A stretch of DNA of 64,000 nt from Trichoplusia ni (lineage: Eukaryota > Arthropoda > Insecta > Lepidoptera > Noctuidae), in assembly GCF_003590095.1 (NCBI RefSeq), contig NC_039497.1:5080691-5144690 (forward strand), in the 5' to 3' direction. A program made the position numbers and the translations under genes. Of the stretch, positions 12,501 to 25,229 are shown one piece after another; position 1 is the first letter of the stretch; each line of letters starts with the position of its first letter. Below the pieces are notes generated by a model. That model made no database searches, had not been told where the DNA came from, and saw only the letters and a list, made by a program, of their open reading frames with translations.

Positions 12501-12900
12501 CAGAAATGTTCCGTTTTACAGAGTATAGTTGACATTAGGTTTCTTACATTTTTCAGATAGTTGGTAATGTTCGTATCTTATGTACGTTTCCCGATTCTTC
12601 ATTAATAAAGATTGGCCCAGAGCCCGTCAATAAATGATAATTTTACAAGTGATAGCGAGGATTATTTTTTTTTGCTTTGCTCTGTTCCATTCAGTACAGA
12701 GCAAAACACTTAAAAATGAATTACAATCGTTTTCGACGAGTCACGAAATTGACTGATTTTAATAAAAGAAGAATGTTAGCGTTTTACAAATGTCACATAT
12801 AAGTTAGTAAAAAATCTTTTATTCTGCGTATGAGGTCAACAGATTAAGTGCATTCTATATCTTTGGACTTATCCTGTCGTAACAAAGTATTCTTTTACTG
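9510..12900. other. Gene-poor spacer
   Basis: Several short open frames occur (10104, 10329, 12018), but none shows domain-like sequence or codon character. 12060-12090 contains a small hairpin around GGTTTGG/CCAAACC. AAGGAGGATTCTGTGCCAAT near 11775 repeats the motif at 1522. Confidence 0.5.
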
Positions 12901-12920
12901 AGTACACCGCAGTTGTCCAT

Positions 12921-13000
12921 TAAAAGGGCACGCCAGCGCCCCGCGGCGGGGGTCGCGGATTTATTATTATCGTCGGTACCGCGCCGTGCCGGCTCTGACT
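12921..13000. promoter_or_regulatory. GC-rich island, possible enhancer or promoter
   Basis: A compact CpG-rich stretch (GCGCCCCGCGGCGGGGGTCG ... GGTACCGCGCCGTGCCGG) sits in AT-rich spacer next to TTATTATTATCG. No exon is visible. Confidence 0.25.
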
Positions 13001-13240
13001 CTACTTGTACCACTGAGGATTGTCTTTATTCTAGTTAAGAATTATATCAAACCGTCTCTTCTTGTATACGACTTATTTTCTGACTGAAAGGGCCAATATT
13101 ACTGGATATAACTTTCTTATCGACGACTTAAAAAATCTTGTTCATTTTTATTACGTTTTACATACCCTATTGGTAGTCTACGTAGTTTATTTTCATGAAT
13201 AAGCCTACATTGATATTTAATGAAAGTATGAAGTAAGAAG

Positions 13241-13283
13241 GCAGAGGAGAGAGACATCAAAGCGCCGGTCTCGTCTCCTCTGC
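13241..13283. repeat. 15-bp-stem hairpin
   Basis: The left arm GCAGAGGAGAGAGAC pairs with GTCTCGTCTCCTCTGC across a 12-base loop, with one bulged base. At 43 bases it is shorter than a usual animal pre-miRNA. It could be a relic of a foldback element. Confidence 0.5.
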
Positions 13284-13289
13284 ATCACC

Positions 13290-14090
13290 CCGTATTTGAC
13301 TGGTAAATAATGCCTGTGCATGTATAAAAAGTGTAAATAAATAAAAAATGACGACTCAATAGGTATTTGAGCTGCTAAACTTGATTTTTTTACAAACAAC
13401 ATTAAAAATTACTTTATACATTTCAACCATAAAATCCTAGACAGCAAATGAAGTACCAGAACGAGTGGACCTAAACAAAAGTAAAAGAATCACAATCGAT
13501 GGATGTCGCGTGACCGGGTGTGTTTAGATCGGGAGATACCGCAGCCCGCAGCCCGCTCCAAGGAGGTTGTTCCAAATAAACCACACAACTGCTAGTAAAT
13601 TGAGAGATACCGGGACACGAGAACTAGGCTAATTGTATCAATTGAAAGTTATTTGAGGATATAAGAGTAAAGGTACAAAAGAGAAATAAATATACAGATG
13701 GCATAGGATTGAGAAAGAGAGCAAAAGTTACATCAATACTTGATGATTGTCAATATTACGAATATGAAACTCAATTTACAATCGAAAGAGGTTCGAATTT
13801 TATTGATTGTTTATTCCTTACACCCCGTTAACTGAATATCTACTTTAATTATTCTCGATATAAAAAAGAAGCTCACAATTAACTAATTTCAGCTTCAACC
13901 TGTCAACGTCGCGTTCTTTTTTCACGATTCTTTGAAATATCTTTAATAGCCTCGACATTAGCAGCGAGTTATTTTAAGAACTGCGAAGAAATTCCTCTGT
14001 ATCCATCAGTCAGTGTCACGAAATACAAATCATCGGCCATTACAAATGATGTGAGAACGATGGACCGTTTGCAACAAACCTGTGCCTGTA
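13290..14090. other. Spacer
   Basis: Nothing supportable; AT-rich with scattered CpG. Confidence 0.5.
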
Positions 14091-14094
14091 CTAA

Positions 14095-14230
14095 GAAACA
14101 TCCAACCCGTACGATAGGCAATGTGGAAGCGAGATGACGCTGTACATGCGTAGCTGTGTCTCGCTTCTACAACGTCAACAGTCTTGCTTTCGCAGTTCAT
14201 AGGTAGTTGTAGTTGTTTTAAAGAAAGATA
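14095..14230. repeat. Foldback element copy (family FB)
   Basis: The core TGTGGAAGCGAGATGACGCT is mirrored by AGCTGTGTCTCGCTTCTACA around a short centre (14122-14172), an imperfect hairpin of about 50 bases. The same core plus flanks recurs about a dozen times in this window (9.4, 17.7, 20.3, 22.2, 38.0, 41.2, 43.4, 44.8, 53.6 and 55.6 kb). Better copies extend outward to GGCCTACCAC... and ...TTAAGAGGTGGT-like ends. Confidence 0.6.
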
Positions 14231-14639
14231 GCGTTTTATGTTGAAGGGTAAATTTATAAATAGAGTGTATTAGCTCATTGGGTAGCAGTAAAGTAATTTG
14301 CAGCGGTTAATGGAGTTACCCTCATTACTAGTTTACTTTTTGACTTGTTTGTAAATAAAATATACACGAAGAATCCCCGAAATAAAGACGGCGAAATTCC
14401 TTTACGGACGGCCTTTAATCGCAAATATCGGCGGCTGTAGCGGCTATTTGCGATCAGTGATAACACATATCAGAAAATAACACCCGTGCAGGAAAACTTA
14501 TTTCATTAGGTTACTTTAAATTACTTTCGACTCACTACGGAACGCAGTAACGTGCTTTTAATGAGTCAAAGAAATATATTGTTTAAGGACACCCATAAAA
14601 TGCTGCTCTATTAATAGCCGGCAATAAAGTTAAAGGACT

Positions 14640-14765
14640 GGTAGAAAATAAAAGTGTGCGACTTGCCGACAGTCCCAGTCGTTACGTGTGTAATTGGCCT
14701 AATAGTCGCAAGTGCGCGCCGCCCTTATATTACTGCCACCGGCATTCCTTTAAGAATTATTCTTC
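14640..14765. promoter_or_regulatory. Candidate conserved noncoding island
   Basis: GC-richer text (GCAAGTGCGCGCCGCCC, TGCCACCGGCATTCC) is mixed with AATTGGCC and TTATAAATAACTC inside AT-rich spacer. The composition resembles lepidopteran developmental enhancers. There is no coding frame. Confidence 0.2.
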
Positions 14766-14769
14766 TATA

Positions 14770-17400
14770 AATAACTCGTGGGGTTTATTAAACAAATAAA
14801 ACTTTCGATGCTTTATTAAAATAGAAAGACGTACAAAGTAAAATGATTTGAAAGTTCAGGTTTAGTCGATTAGAGCCAGGCGCTTCTCACTTCCTCTCCT
14901 GAGGAGATAGGTGTTCAAGGGGATTCCCCACCTTACCAAAAAAAGAAGAAAAATTAATATAATTTTATTTTATAATTATAGAGACTTCTAGTTACTGCTT
15001 TACTGTGTCTGCATACCGCATGCCTGAATGCATGCATTTTCTTCTGATGTGTAAGTGAACACAATATTGATGTCTCAAATCGAGTGATAAAAATTATTCC
15101 TCTATCTACTATAATGTTTTTAGTACTATATAATGATCTATTAGAAAACCAGCCATTGTGGAAAAGGAACGACGCACTTAACCCTGGTCGGTAATACGCT
15201 GCAACGTTTCCACAAGTAAAACATTCTTACTCTTGAAGGTTATTTTAGATTCCCTGATCAATTCCATTTAATTTTCCAATAATTATATTTAACTGTGATT
15301 CATATAGCATTACCGTTTTACCAACTTACGACACGCAGTATCAGCTGTGGTAACCTAATCCCCAATACAGGCCGCACTGGCTGTACAGCCTTTACCCGCT
15401 ACCGGCAGCCTATCCACAGACAATAAATCTATTGGAACATAAACTCTAAGGCGATCGGTATCGGGAAATAAATATCTTTTTACGGTAAATCGGGTCGACG
15501 TGTCTGGGCGCGGTTACAGAGTACATGTTTTTAAAGCCGGTCAAAAAACTTGTCCAACAATAGTTATTAGTTATTTAGTAGAGCAGTTTGAGTACCTACC
15601 TTTTTATTATATTTTAGATCTGATTACTTAAGGTAAGGTAATAAAGATACTCATATTTCAACAATTTTATTAATGTCTGAACTTTAACGGTGATCTATGA
15701 GTTTGTTACGATATTTCTTCTCAGGGTAGTCAAAGGTAGAGTCGGAAACAACGAATTTAAACCAATATGAAAAGAGATGAGATATCCTAGTTATAGAATA
15801 AAGGAATTTTCCCACGGCATTGACATAACTTGTTTGATATTGTATGTGCTTATATACATAAACCTTGATGTTTATGCATAGCTTAGAAAAAAGCCTGGTA
15901 TATCTGGGTATCTAATATTCCGTTATAAAAATATCAGATATATTTTTTTTTAAATAATAGTAATAACAGTTCTTCATAATTGAAATATTCAATTAAATTT
16001 TATATTCAACTAAAACTATATATTACGTATCTATCTGTTTTGTAGAAGTTCTAAACATATTCAGATAATATATGTTCCTTACCAAATTTTTCCACACATC
16101 TTCCTCGAAATTATAACAGACAGTCAAATTGAAAGTTATTGTTAAATCTTTGCACTGTAATTGAAAGGATGCCAGAAAAACTGGCTTTTTTTGTTCGTTT
16201 CATACAAGTCTGATGAATACTAATTCCTTTGTATTCTGTATTACCTCTCTTGTTGCCATTCGCTGTTTAGTGTACGTTGGAGGTCAGCTCCCTCTTAGCA
16301 AGGATGTCTGTCGGTCAAATGATAATAAAACCACCAGTACAATGTGCCTGATTGTAATTTAATTTGTCAGATAAAATGCTGATTGCTATCTTGTAGCGAT
16401 GGAGTTATTTCAATGCTGGTTTTGCGAGTTTTTTAAATGAACTTACAAATAAATGACTATGGTAATGTAGGTAACATTATCCTGTTTTGTTTATTTTAAT
16501 TACATTAGAATGGTTTAGGATATTCTTTACTGTACATACAGTGTTAGGGTACAATGACGGTCTTACCGCTAATAGCGATATCATCCAGACAACCTTTGGA
16601 TGGACTGGAAAGATAGATTTGTAGAGGAAGATGACTAGTACACTATTGTCAATACGTAAATATTAAGATGGAAGCTGGTTGAGACAGTTACTTATGTATG
16701 AGGTTTGACATTACTGTTATCCCATCACTAGACTCATAATCATAATCATATCATAATAATATGCTTATCCCATGGCCCTATGTTCGAAGTTTCACGTACG
16801 TGGCGCCTACACCTTTTCCCAATGTTAAACTGGAATTTGGCATAATACATATAGGTATGATTAAACAAGCTTTATTTCAGAGAGAATTGCATTGATTTTG
16901 ATGATGGAATATACAGAAAAATTAGGATTTACGTTAGTACTGTGGTTAGCAACCGAAAAAAAAAGCGTCTATATTTAAATTACCCACTAACATATCACGT
17001 AACTTTAACTCCGTCTCCAACAAAAGTTCATTTAATAAATATTTCATCGATTATGTCAGATTTAATGTAACTTGAGTGTTGAAGCCGTTTAAGGGTAACG
17101 TTATGTTAGACAGGTCAGGCACACGCCGGCAGTGTGAGCGCGGATGATATTCCACACGGGCCGCGATACTTTACTAACGTGATTTATAAAAGGGTGGATT
17201 GGTAGGTGTGCTTGTTTGTTTATGCAAGTTTGAAACTATCTAGGAATTGAGTTTTTAGGTAATATGTATTCTTAGATACGTTATAGTTATACTGTATGTA
17301 TAAAGTTTTATACGACTTTACTTACTGCTGCTTTCTGTTAACATACATTGAAAATCCATTTAGAAAAATCTTTTTTTTAAACCAAGTTTGAAAGACATTA
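14770..17400. other. Gene-poor spacer
   Basis: No genes. 17100-17175 is a small GC-rich patch (CACACGCCGGCAGTGTGAGCG). No repeats beyond short runs were recognised. Confidence 0.5.
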
Positions 17401-17404
17401 ATTT

Positions 17405-17500
17405 GTACCTTGAAGAACCTGGTGACAGACGGACGGAAAATCATACAGGCAGACTGACAGCGGTGCTACAATAAAAGGAGTTCGTTTTTAACCTGTTTCT
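17405..17500 (+). repeat. 'GACAGAC...AGCGG' repeat fragment
   Basis: CTGGTGACAGACGGACGG, GACTGACAGCGGTGC and ACAATAAAAGGAGTTCGTTT match the order seen at 4290-4400 and 27960-28055. Confidence 0.45.
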
Positions 17501-17734
17501 ATGGTATCCTAAAACCTCTACCTCTATTAATAAAAAAAAGAAGACTCAATATACGGATTTTGAAAACTTATACGAGTATTTTAGAACTCTACGCATCAGA
17601 CACTGCAATAACACGGAAGAATAAAACATTAATTACATCTCCAAGCAGTAACTACTAACGGTATATCAAGCAATTATTTAATAAACCATTTAATGCTTAG
17701 CTTATGAATTATAATGCACCTAACGTGTACTAGA

Positions 17735-17854
17735 GGCCTACCACTACAACATGAAGTAAGAATGTAACAGACGTAGAAGCGGGACGTCGCTCTACAAGGT
17801 GTAGGCGCTGTCCTGCTCCCACAACACAACAGTATTGTTTTAAGAGGAGGACCT
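17735..17854. repeat. Foldback element copy (family FB), near complete
   Basis: Begins GGCCTACCAC and ends TTTTAAGAGGAGGACC, giving outer complementary ends. The core GTAGAAGCGGGACGTCGCTC faces GGCGCTGTCCTGCTCCCAC. A chance open frame (17730-17942, minus) runs through it. Confidence 0.6.
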
Positions 17855-17954
17855 TTAAGATAAGATGTGAATGGAGACAGTTGAATAGGCGGACGGATAT
17901 GACAACTATACTTAATGTGAATGGTTTTAAATTAACGAACAAACAACAAGACAG

Positions 17955-19060
17955 GCTTTACAAGTGACGGCAATTAATTAGTAATTAAGAAAATGTTTTG
18001 TACCCCTAATAGCACCTCTGGAAATGATGTTTTGTGCTAAACTTGAGAAGTGATAAGTCGTCAATAGTCCTCTGTAAGATAACTGTTATAACTACTATTT
18101 TAACGACGAAGACAATACAATCGATTTCGAATAAAAACTACCGGACCAAACATGATGAAATTTGTATAACATAAAAAGGATAGAAGAAGAATAGAAATAT
18201 AGACAAATTGTCAACCTACTAAGCTTTGTAGTCGCTTGAAAATATAACAAAAACTACTTTTTCGTCATAACTTTTTCTCACAATGTTCTACACCTTCTGT
18301 ATGTAGTGCCTGGAGTAATAAAAATATACATAAAATTTTCAAAAAGTCACACTGTTATTTTGCCTGCGTTGGAATCGAACATGCACCCCGTACATAGAAA
18401 TCCATGCGTAGAATATATTGTCAACAGACTAACAAGATCGTAAAATAAAATTACAATCTAGACATTCTAGTAACTGTCTGGATCTAAAGAAAGTGTGCCA
18501 GACACACTCAGGCCGTCGGCTAAGTCTAGACCAGATCTAACGAGTCTTGCATTCCAATTAATGTTTTATCTGAACCTTAATTAATTGAATTTTACTTGCT
18601 AATTAAGGGACGCTGTAAATAAGTAATTATTTCTTATTTTACCGTTTGCTTCATTGAAGGAAATAGCTTTCCATAGTGGTCATTATCTTTAATCTTATCG
18701 CTGTTGATAATTAATTTCTAATTGCTGTGTAATACCAGTCCGAACCAATGCTAGTGTATAAATTTAGAGCCAGGTTTTTCAATATTTTACGAGCGGTTAA
18801 TATTAAAATCTTTACTCTATATATAGATATATTCATATATCTAGTTATCATCTCTTAAATAACAAACAACAAGCTTTATTAAAATTTCTTCGTTTACTTT
18901 AATATGAAATTAAATGAAATCACTTAAGAAGAAAATAAGCAATACAGATTTAAATATGTATAAATGAAAGGTCTTCACCAATATTAGTTACTACCCTCTA
19001 CTACATATTATAACGCATATAGAACATATTGAAAGCTTACCTTAGACAACACAATGCATC
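17955..19060. other. Spacer with SINE relic
   Basis: Around 18358-18450 TTGGAATCGAACATGCACCCC looks like an antisense B box from a minus-strand SINE fragment. The remainder shows no gene. Confidence 0.35.
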
Positions 19061-19094
19061 CTAGAACATACATACCTAAAATTACATACATATA

Positions 19095-19200
19095 GTTGAA
19101 TGGGCGGCGGCGTGCGCAGGCGCAGACGCGGGTCATCGACCGCTTGCAATTCGTCAACGGCGTGTCACTGCACTCCGCCTTCGCGAAAATACGCCAAGTA
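19095..19200. promoter_or_regulatory. GC-rich island
   Basis: GGGCGGCGGCGTGCGCAGGC, then GCGGGTCATCGACC and CGGCGTGTCACTGCACTCC, form a sharp CpG-rich patch in AT-rich DNA. An open frame (19096-19308) begins here but decays into AT-rich text. A promoter or enhancer is possible. Confidence 0.25.
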
Positions 19201-20284
19201 TTTCATAGTGTTTATTGCAAGCAACTAAATTATAGTAGATTACTATTTTTGAAAGTGTTTTTTAATGAATTTGAAAGTTTAGATATCGTTAGAGTTACAG
19301 CTTTTTGAAAGTCAAGCTTTTAGTCAATCAAAACCACACTAAATGCAAATAAACACAGAACCAAAAGGATAACAATCAAAATCTTAACAAATAACTGACT
19401 ATTTACCAAAAGCATGACGAATGAAAACAGTAACTTGATTTGCACGATATTATTATTCCTCCTACTGACTATTTACTTATCTATGTAAAGTATACTTTCA
19501 AGTGAGTGGGTGTGAGTGGGCGTTCAGTTTCTGTCTGTGTTCGGACAACACTTTTTGCTATTTCCCGGTTCGATTCAGACTGTTTTTATACAAATACGTG
19601 TGCTGCAATAAATATCCGGGTTGTTACATCGTTAGATAATTGCCCGGAACGGTCTGATGATATGCGTTTAATATGTGTTACTTCGATCATTAAGTATTTG
19701 GTTGGATTTCTTTTTGTCGGTGGTTTCTAATAACAATTGTGTGTGTTGTTTTCTTTCCTTTGGTTTTGACCGGTGTTGCCAGATATTGCAAAAAGCATGT
19801 TGTGTATAGTCCTTCTTGTGAGCTAACCTTACTCTTCATTATGGGTTTAATAATATTGGTTTTATTGGCAGGCTTGAAGGAGATCTACGCATTGAACGAA
19901 TGCGGGAGATGTAGCTAGGTAGATAAGGTTAAACTAAGGAAGTGGGTGTTCATAAGCTTTCCCTGCCAAAAGAAACAAAGACTTGACGTAGAAATTAGCT
20001 AGTAGACAACGAACAGTTTATGAGAGTGAAAACATTAAAGTATTTATTTTCGATTTTGAAAACTATAGGAGAAGATCATACAAAACCCGGAACTGTTCAA
20101 TATAAATGCGGTCAACAGAAAAAACTCAACTCTTAAACCGATAATAATAGCGACAGCAACCAAATGCGAAAGAAAAATGTCGTCCGATCATTTCTGAGAA
20201 GATCGTATTGAGCCGACATCGCATACCGCGGTGTATGACAATTTAAAACTTAATTAAGCAATAATGTACCAAAATACAACAGTG

Positions 20285-20400
20285 GAACCTACCAGCAAAT
20301 CATAAAGCCATACAATCTTAGGTGTGGGAGCAAGACAGCGCTATACGCCATACAGTTCGTCGTCTCGCTTGCACGTCTACTGGAGACTTACCTTAAGAGA
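20285..20400. repeat. Foldback element copy (family FB)
   Basis: GTGTGGGAGCAAGACAGCGCT faces GTCGTCTCGCTTGCACGTC, with GGAACCTACCAG and CTTACCTTAAGAG at the outer ends. Confidence 0.55.
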
Positions 20401-20409
20401 TGTTAGTCA

Positions 20410-22200
20410 GGATCTTGTTTTTATCGGAGATGTTATCGAGTGCAATCGGTACGCAAATCGATTGGGCACTTATCTTTCATTAGATGAATATCAGAATACT
20501 TGAATATCTAGTATTTGCTGTGGGACTTGTTAAGACTACTTCGTAATGATGTACATCGTGAAACAGTTTATAAATTTCAAGAGCAGTCAGGTTTGATGTC
20601 TCAATCCAAAAATCACTGCTCGCGAGGCTTTAGAAAATCAAAAAATTATGCTGTTTTCTTTTTCGGATCTCTGTATTTATTTATCTTTATCTCCCTTCTC
20701 CCACCTTAAAAAAAAGCCACCGTATACTAGGTTTTTATCTGCACATTTATTTACCTTGACTTAAAAGTGTAACTTGCTGCAGTATTCATGTAGTTATCGT
20801 TTCCATTTAAACATGTTTGTACTTCACATATTACTGTCGAGGAACAGCCGACCTTTATTTAAGCATTTTGTATGAAAAACCTGTTGTATAGCCTATTGTT
20901 TTACTTTCCTTCCTTGAAACATCCACCGCTACCATACAAGTGAAACGGGCAACACAATATCGAAACTATTGATAATTACACATCCATTGCCGGTTTTGTA
21001 TGACGTTCGGACGTCCAAGTGGGGCTTAATGAGTAATGTATGCGGAACGAAATGGTGTGCGGACATAGTGGATAGCTGTGGTACGAGTTATAGCTTGAGG
21101 CTACGCTCTCTGGTCTGTACTACCTGAGACAAGAATGGTGGTGGTCTAAGTTATAGGAAATGGCGAAATGAAAATACTTTTCGAAGTAACATTTACAACG
21201 TATTAACGTCTACGAGAGCAGTTTTTCTCTTACACAATTGCCATAGTTTTTCTTCTAGAAGTGGTTGTAGGCCAACAAAGAAGGCAGAAATCAGACTTTT
21301 TCGTGTAGGCAGGTTTTAAACTTGAAAGAGACAAAAGATTTTAAGAACCATTCATCATTGGCCTAGCCTTTTCCATTCCATTTTAAGAACCACCCTTTAG
21401 ATTTACATTAGTTAGCTTTACCAATAAATTAATGACATTCTCGTTCATTCCAACCTAAAGTTTCTCTCTCATATTATTCCCCGCTCCCTCCTATAACTTA
21501 TAGCACACCAGTAATAGCTTATTAAGGACGTTCCTGTGATGTCTCGGGATGGTGAGATCGCAGCGGCTGCGCGGGCGCAAGAATGTATTCATTTTCTTTA
21601 GCACGGCTTGACGTCATTGAATCATGTTCGATCGTCTTACATGTTATATGACGGATATTGTCTTGTAAGTAAATAGAAGGAACATCGTATAGAATTAATC
21701 ATTATAAAGTCTATCTCACATTAAGTTATTTTTGTAGCAAGTGATCCAAGTGTCTCTATGCTAATCTGTAAATAGCGTGATGTTTACGTATATGAGGTCT
21801 GGCATATGATAGAAGACTGTTCCTTATAGAGAAGTTATGATGATTAAAGTAGCTGGTCAAAGGACAGACTCCTAAAATGGTTCATAATTTGCAACCTTGC
21901 CAACGACGGTAACGAAATTATTTTGAACCTTATCAATAACATTAATACTGCTACAAACATATTTTAAAATGATTATCAGAATGGCTTACAACATGAGCCT
22001 TAAGAACTTTCCGTCACTCAACTGATTACTATGTGTCACCTACTGATGTTTTACTCAGTTTTCAACTTGGAAGTAACGTCTTATTTCTGCATCCGAATAA
22101 ACAAGTCTATCTACTTGAGAATAGAACCAGGTTTACAAGAAAGCCTAGATTACATACTGGCGGTCGATCTATCATTTCCTTAGTTGGCTTTTACTTAAAA
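20410..22200. other. Gene-poor spacer
   Basis: No convincing coding sequence. A degenerate FB-like piece occurs at about 21213-21280 (GTTTTTCTTCTAGAAGTGG then TTGTAGGCC). Confidence 0.45.
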
Positions 22201-22224
22201 CAGGAACCAACAAGGAGGTCTAAA

Positions 22225-22340
22225 ACCTCTTAACGTAAGAGTTTATGGTAATGTGGAAGCAAGATAACGCTCTACATGGCTTATAGCTTTATCTCCCTTC
22301 CACACGTGTTGCAGTTTTAGTTGCTGAGATGATGGTAGAC
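22225..22340. repeat. Foldback element copy (family FB)
   Basis: ATGTGGAAGCAAGATAACGC faces TAGCTTTATCTCCCTTCCAC around a CTACATGG centre. Confidence 0.6.
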
Positions 22341-22409
22341 GTCCTGATCTAAAGTCGACAAATCACTATCTATACGGTATATAGTTAGGTATCGATGTAT
22401 TTGGCGGCT

Positions 22410-22525
22410 TTCTAACGACACGTCAGTCGGCTGCGCCGGCGCATTTCTCGGCGACGAGACGCGTGCGCGCCCATGTCATTAATATTTCATTAAGCCAGGC
22501 GGGGGTCACACTGTCACCAAGTTAT
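22410..22525. promoter_or_regulatory. Candidate enhancer island
   Basis: A CpG-rich run (GGCTGCGCCGGCGCATTTC, GACGAGACGCGTGCGCGCCC) abuts CATTAATATTTCATTAAGCC, which holds homeodomain-type ATTAA cores. The contrast with surrounding AT-rich DNA is strong; no exon. Confidence 0.3.
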
Positions 22526-22529
22526 AAAG

Positions 22530-23740
22530 ACATTTATCTATATATTTATTTAATAAATAGTAGTAACTTAATTTTGATTTTACCTAATTATGTAAAACAC
22601 AAGATATTTTAAAATTCTTTCACGTTTTTATACAGTCAAGATTTTTTGGTATGTATTAAATATAATACGAAAAAATGTAAAGTATTTCTATTTAATTCAT
22701 TTAGTAGTACGTAGAATTTCTTAGGTAATAAGTAATTCATATAAAATAATCATTATTTCTATTGACTACAAACGATGATAGTTTTTTTAGAGAAATGATG
22801 TTACACAACCGTATAATTTGAGATGTTTCCAGTGCTATGCTAATGACAGTAAAGCTCATGGGAACGAAAGTAATGATCATTCATTCGTCATTAGCCCCCA
22901 AGGCTTTATGGATTAATTAGGGTAGAAATATTCAAATGATTGACTGACAAAGCGTAAATAGTTGTGTCCACTTTACATAGACATCAAATGTACAGGCACA
23001 TATGTATTTATTGCTGAGCCTGAGCAGTAAAAGAGCAGTTTTATGCTCTTTATAAGAAAGAGATCAGCAATGTTAAATGTCGACATTTTCAGTCGGTGTC
23101 TGGCTACTTTGAGAAGAAACAAGAGAGCAAATAAATGATTTCCAAAAAATAATGGTCGCCTCTTTTGTAGCATCAAGAATTTATTTTTCTTTCTTAAAAT
23201 TTCAACTTGAAATTTTCAATTCCCTTTAAAACATAACCATATTTATTTAACATCGTCCATTTATAATTTCCATTCTTCTTTAAAACATTATATTTTCCGT
23301 AGGATTTTCCTAACTTTAAATATTCCAGTTTCAGTATGTACCAGCCTTATCCATGATGGAGTTTACCTGTCAAATAGGACTACACGTCACCTGTGGCTTG
23401 TCTAACATCAGCTTCTAGTTATGTCCTTATTATCACGCCATTCCGCCGAGTATGGTGGGCAGAGCTTACAGTAGCGTGTTGGTGTGAGCAATCATTGCTG
23501 CCTTGGATATAGATGTACTTATTCGGTATATCCTTTTGGGATTTAAGTATTTATGTGTTTATTATTAATAAACTAGGTCTTGCATATTAGGAGTTGGTTA
23601 CGGGTTTCCGATATATAAAACATTGTTGACCAAATTGCCCAACTTATCATCAACTAAATGACAGCAATAATTCAACATGAGAGTTCAGGTGCACAGTTAA
23701 GGGTTAACTTTATTTGGATCATGAGGGATTTAGGTAATCA
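22530..23740. other. AT-rich spacer
   Basis: Nothing supportable as a gene or a named repeat. Confidence 0.5.
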
Positions 23741-23755
23741 CTCTATGCAAAATTC

Positions 23756-23855
23756 TTGTCGTGTCACCACGCGAAAAAGGGTTCAATCCCGGCGTAGGAC
23801 AAGCGTTTGTGTGATTCACGAATGCTTGTCTTGAGTTTGGGTGTCTTGTGCATGT
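23756..23855 (+). mobile_element. SINE fragment
   Basis: The B box GGGTTCAATCCCGGCGTAGG is followed by the body ACAAGCGTTTGTGTGATTCA and TTGAGTTTGGGTGTCTTGTG. The same body (TAGGACAAGTATTTGTG) recurs at 42.7 and 61.7 kb. The A-box half is lost. Confidence 0.6.
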
Positions 23856-23880
23856 CCTAACCTAACCTAACCTAACCTAA
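23856..23880. repeat. (CCTAA)5 telomere-type repeat
   Basis: Five perfect CCTAA units, the complement of the insect telomere repeat TTAGG, directly abut the end of a SINE body. Confidence 0.8.
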
Positions 23881-23884
23881 CACG

Positions 23885-24730
23885 ATACAAGGATTTTGAT
23901 TTTTTAGTGCAGGAGTCGTTTTTTTTTAACTTCCAGGTTTAATGTAGTATAGAAAATACATCATTGACAAAATTCAGCTATAAAGCTTTAACTCACTACG
24001 GAAACAACATCTTAACAATAGCCGAACATTCCCCAGTAATAAGTGTTAATAACATCACAAGAGCACGGGAACCGAACCCGTTATTACGCAACCAATTACA
24101 TAATAATGTTCACTTAACTCCACAAAAGATCTGATGCTGCGTCATCCTAACTAATATGAGATCAAAGAACACCGAAAGGGACTTTTGGTTGTAATAATTT
24201 AATTATGTGTGGCTTAGAATGAGATCGGACTGTTAGGCTTTTAAATCGTTGCTATACTTAAAAAATTCATCCATTGTGAATAGAATAGTGAGAGTCGGAT
24301 GATGATATTGTAGTTGAAATATTAATATGCGTTGCTCATGTAGCTACTAAGTATGTGCTCCTTTAGCTTTTCAACTAAATTCGTGGATGGAAATGTTTTT
24401 ATAACCTGGAAGACGTCGAGGATCTCCAGTGTCATCAGTAAGTGACGTCATGATTCTGTGATCCATGACTTTATATAGCTTTACCATAGATATTTACCTA
24501 TTATAATAAGAATATTTTTTCTATGTGATAAACCAGATATACTTTTTCAATTTTCAGCATAATGGGAGAACAACCTTATGAATTAAGGTTTGAAGACTAT
24601 TTTGTTAACTTCACTTCCTGTATTGGATTTCTTTGACACTTAGACAATTTTGACATGCTTTACAAATGATACCTAATAATCATTTTAAACTTACCGAAGT
24701 TCTGCTTTTAATTCTGCATACATTATAAGT
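23885..24730. other. Spacer
   Basis: No gene. CACGGGAACCGAACCCG near 24065 is a possible antisense B-box remnant. Confidence 0.4.
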
Positions 24731-24734
24731 CTTT

Positions 24735-24945
24735 TTTCTTTTCGATTTCCTAATTGCCCGCTTCGATTCAAGTTAAATGCTATCACGAAATTTCTACAAA
24801 ACAGTTACAAGTAAATCGAGTAGAAGGCGTGGCGGCCATTAATAAAATTATACTTTATCATGTTTTCGTAACCGCGGGACCGATTAACATATTAATTGAT
24901 AGCGCCAGTCGGACGACGGTGGCGCCACCTAGCAGTACCATATGT
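24735..24945. promoter_or_regulatory. Candidate enhancer with clustered homeodomain sites
   Basis: GGCCATTAATAAAATTATAC, TTTATCATG, CCGATTAACATATTAATTG and GGTGGCGCCACC fall within 200 bases of unusually complex sequence. The open frame at 24754-25029 is probably incidental. Clustered TAAT cores and GC-rich palindromes are typical of developmental enhancers. Inference only. Confidence 0.3.
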
Positions 24946-25229
24946 AAGTGTAAAGTTATGACCCGCATTTGGCTTAATCTACACTTTTATTGCGACTTTA
25001 AGGAAGTCTCAATAAAAAATCGTATCTGAAAGGTAACATAAAACATAGCGTAGTAACCGTAATGCCAGTTAAGCAAGAGAAAAAGTGAATATTTATGGTC
25101 TGAACATTATTGGGAAGATTTTCAGTACCCGCCAGCTAAACCTACGGGTTAATTTAAACCCGTTAAACCTACTCTAGTTTTAACAAGGAACTTCGACAAA
25201 CGCACTATTACACATAATTTGTATAAATC

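Noticed and set aside
19096..19308. 70-codon frame starting in a GC-rich island
   Set aside because: GC-rich text keeps the frame open by chance; the second half is AT-rich and protein-unlike.
24754..25029. 91-codon open frame as a gene
   Set aside because: Complexity comes from a regulatory-like island; there is no domain, and the frame starts and ends without splice or promoter context.
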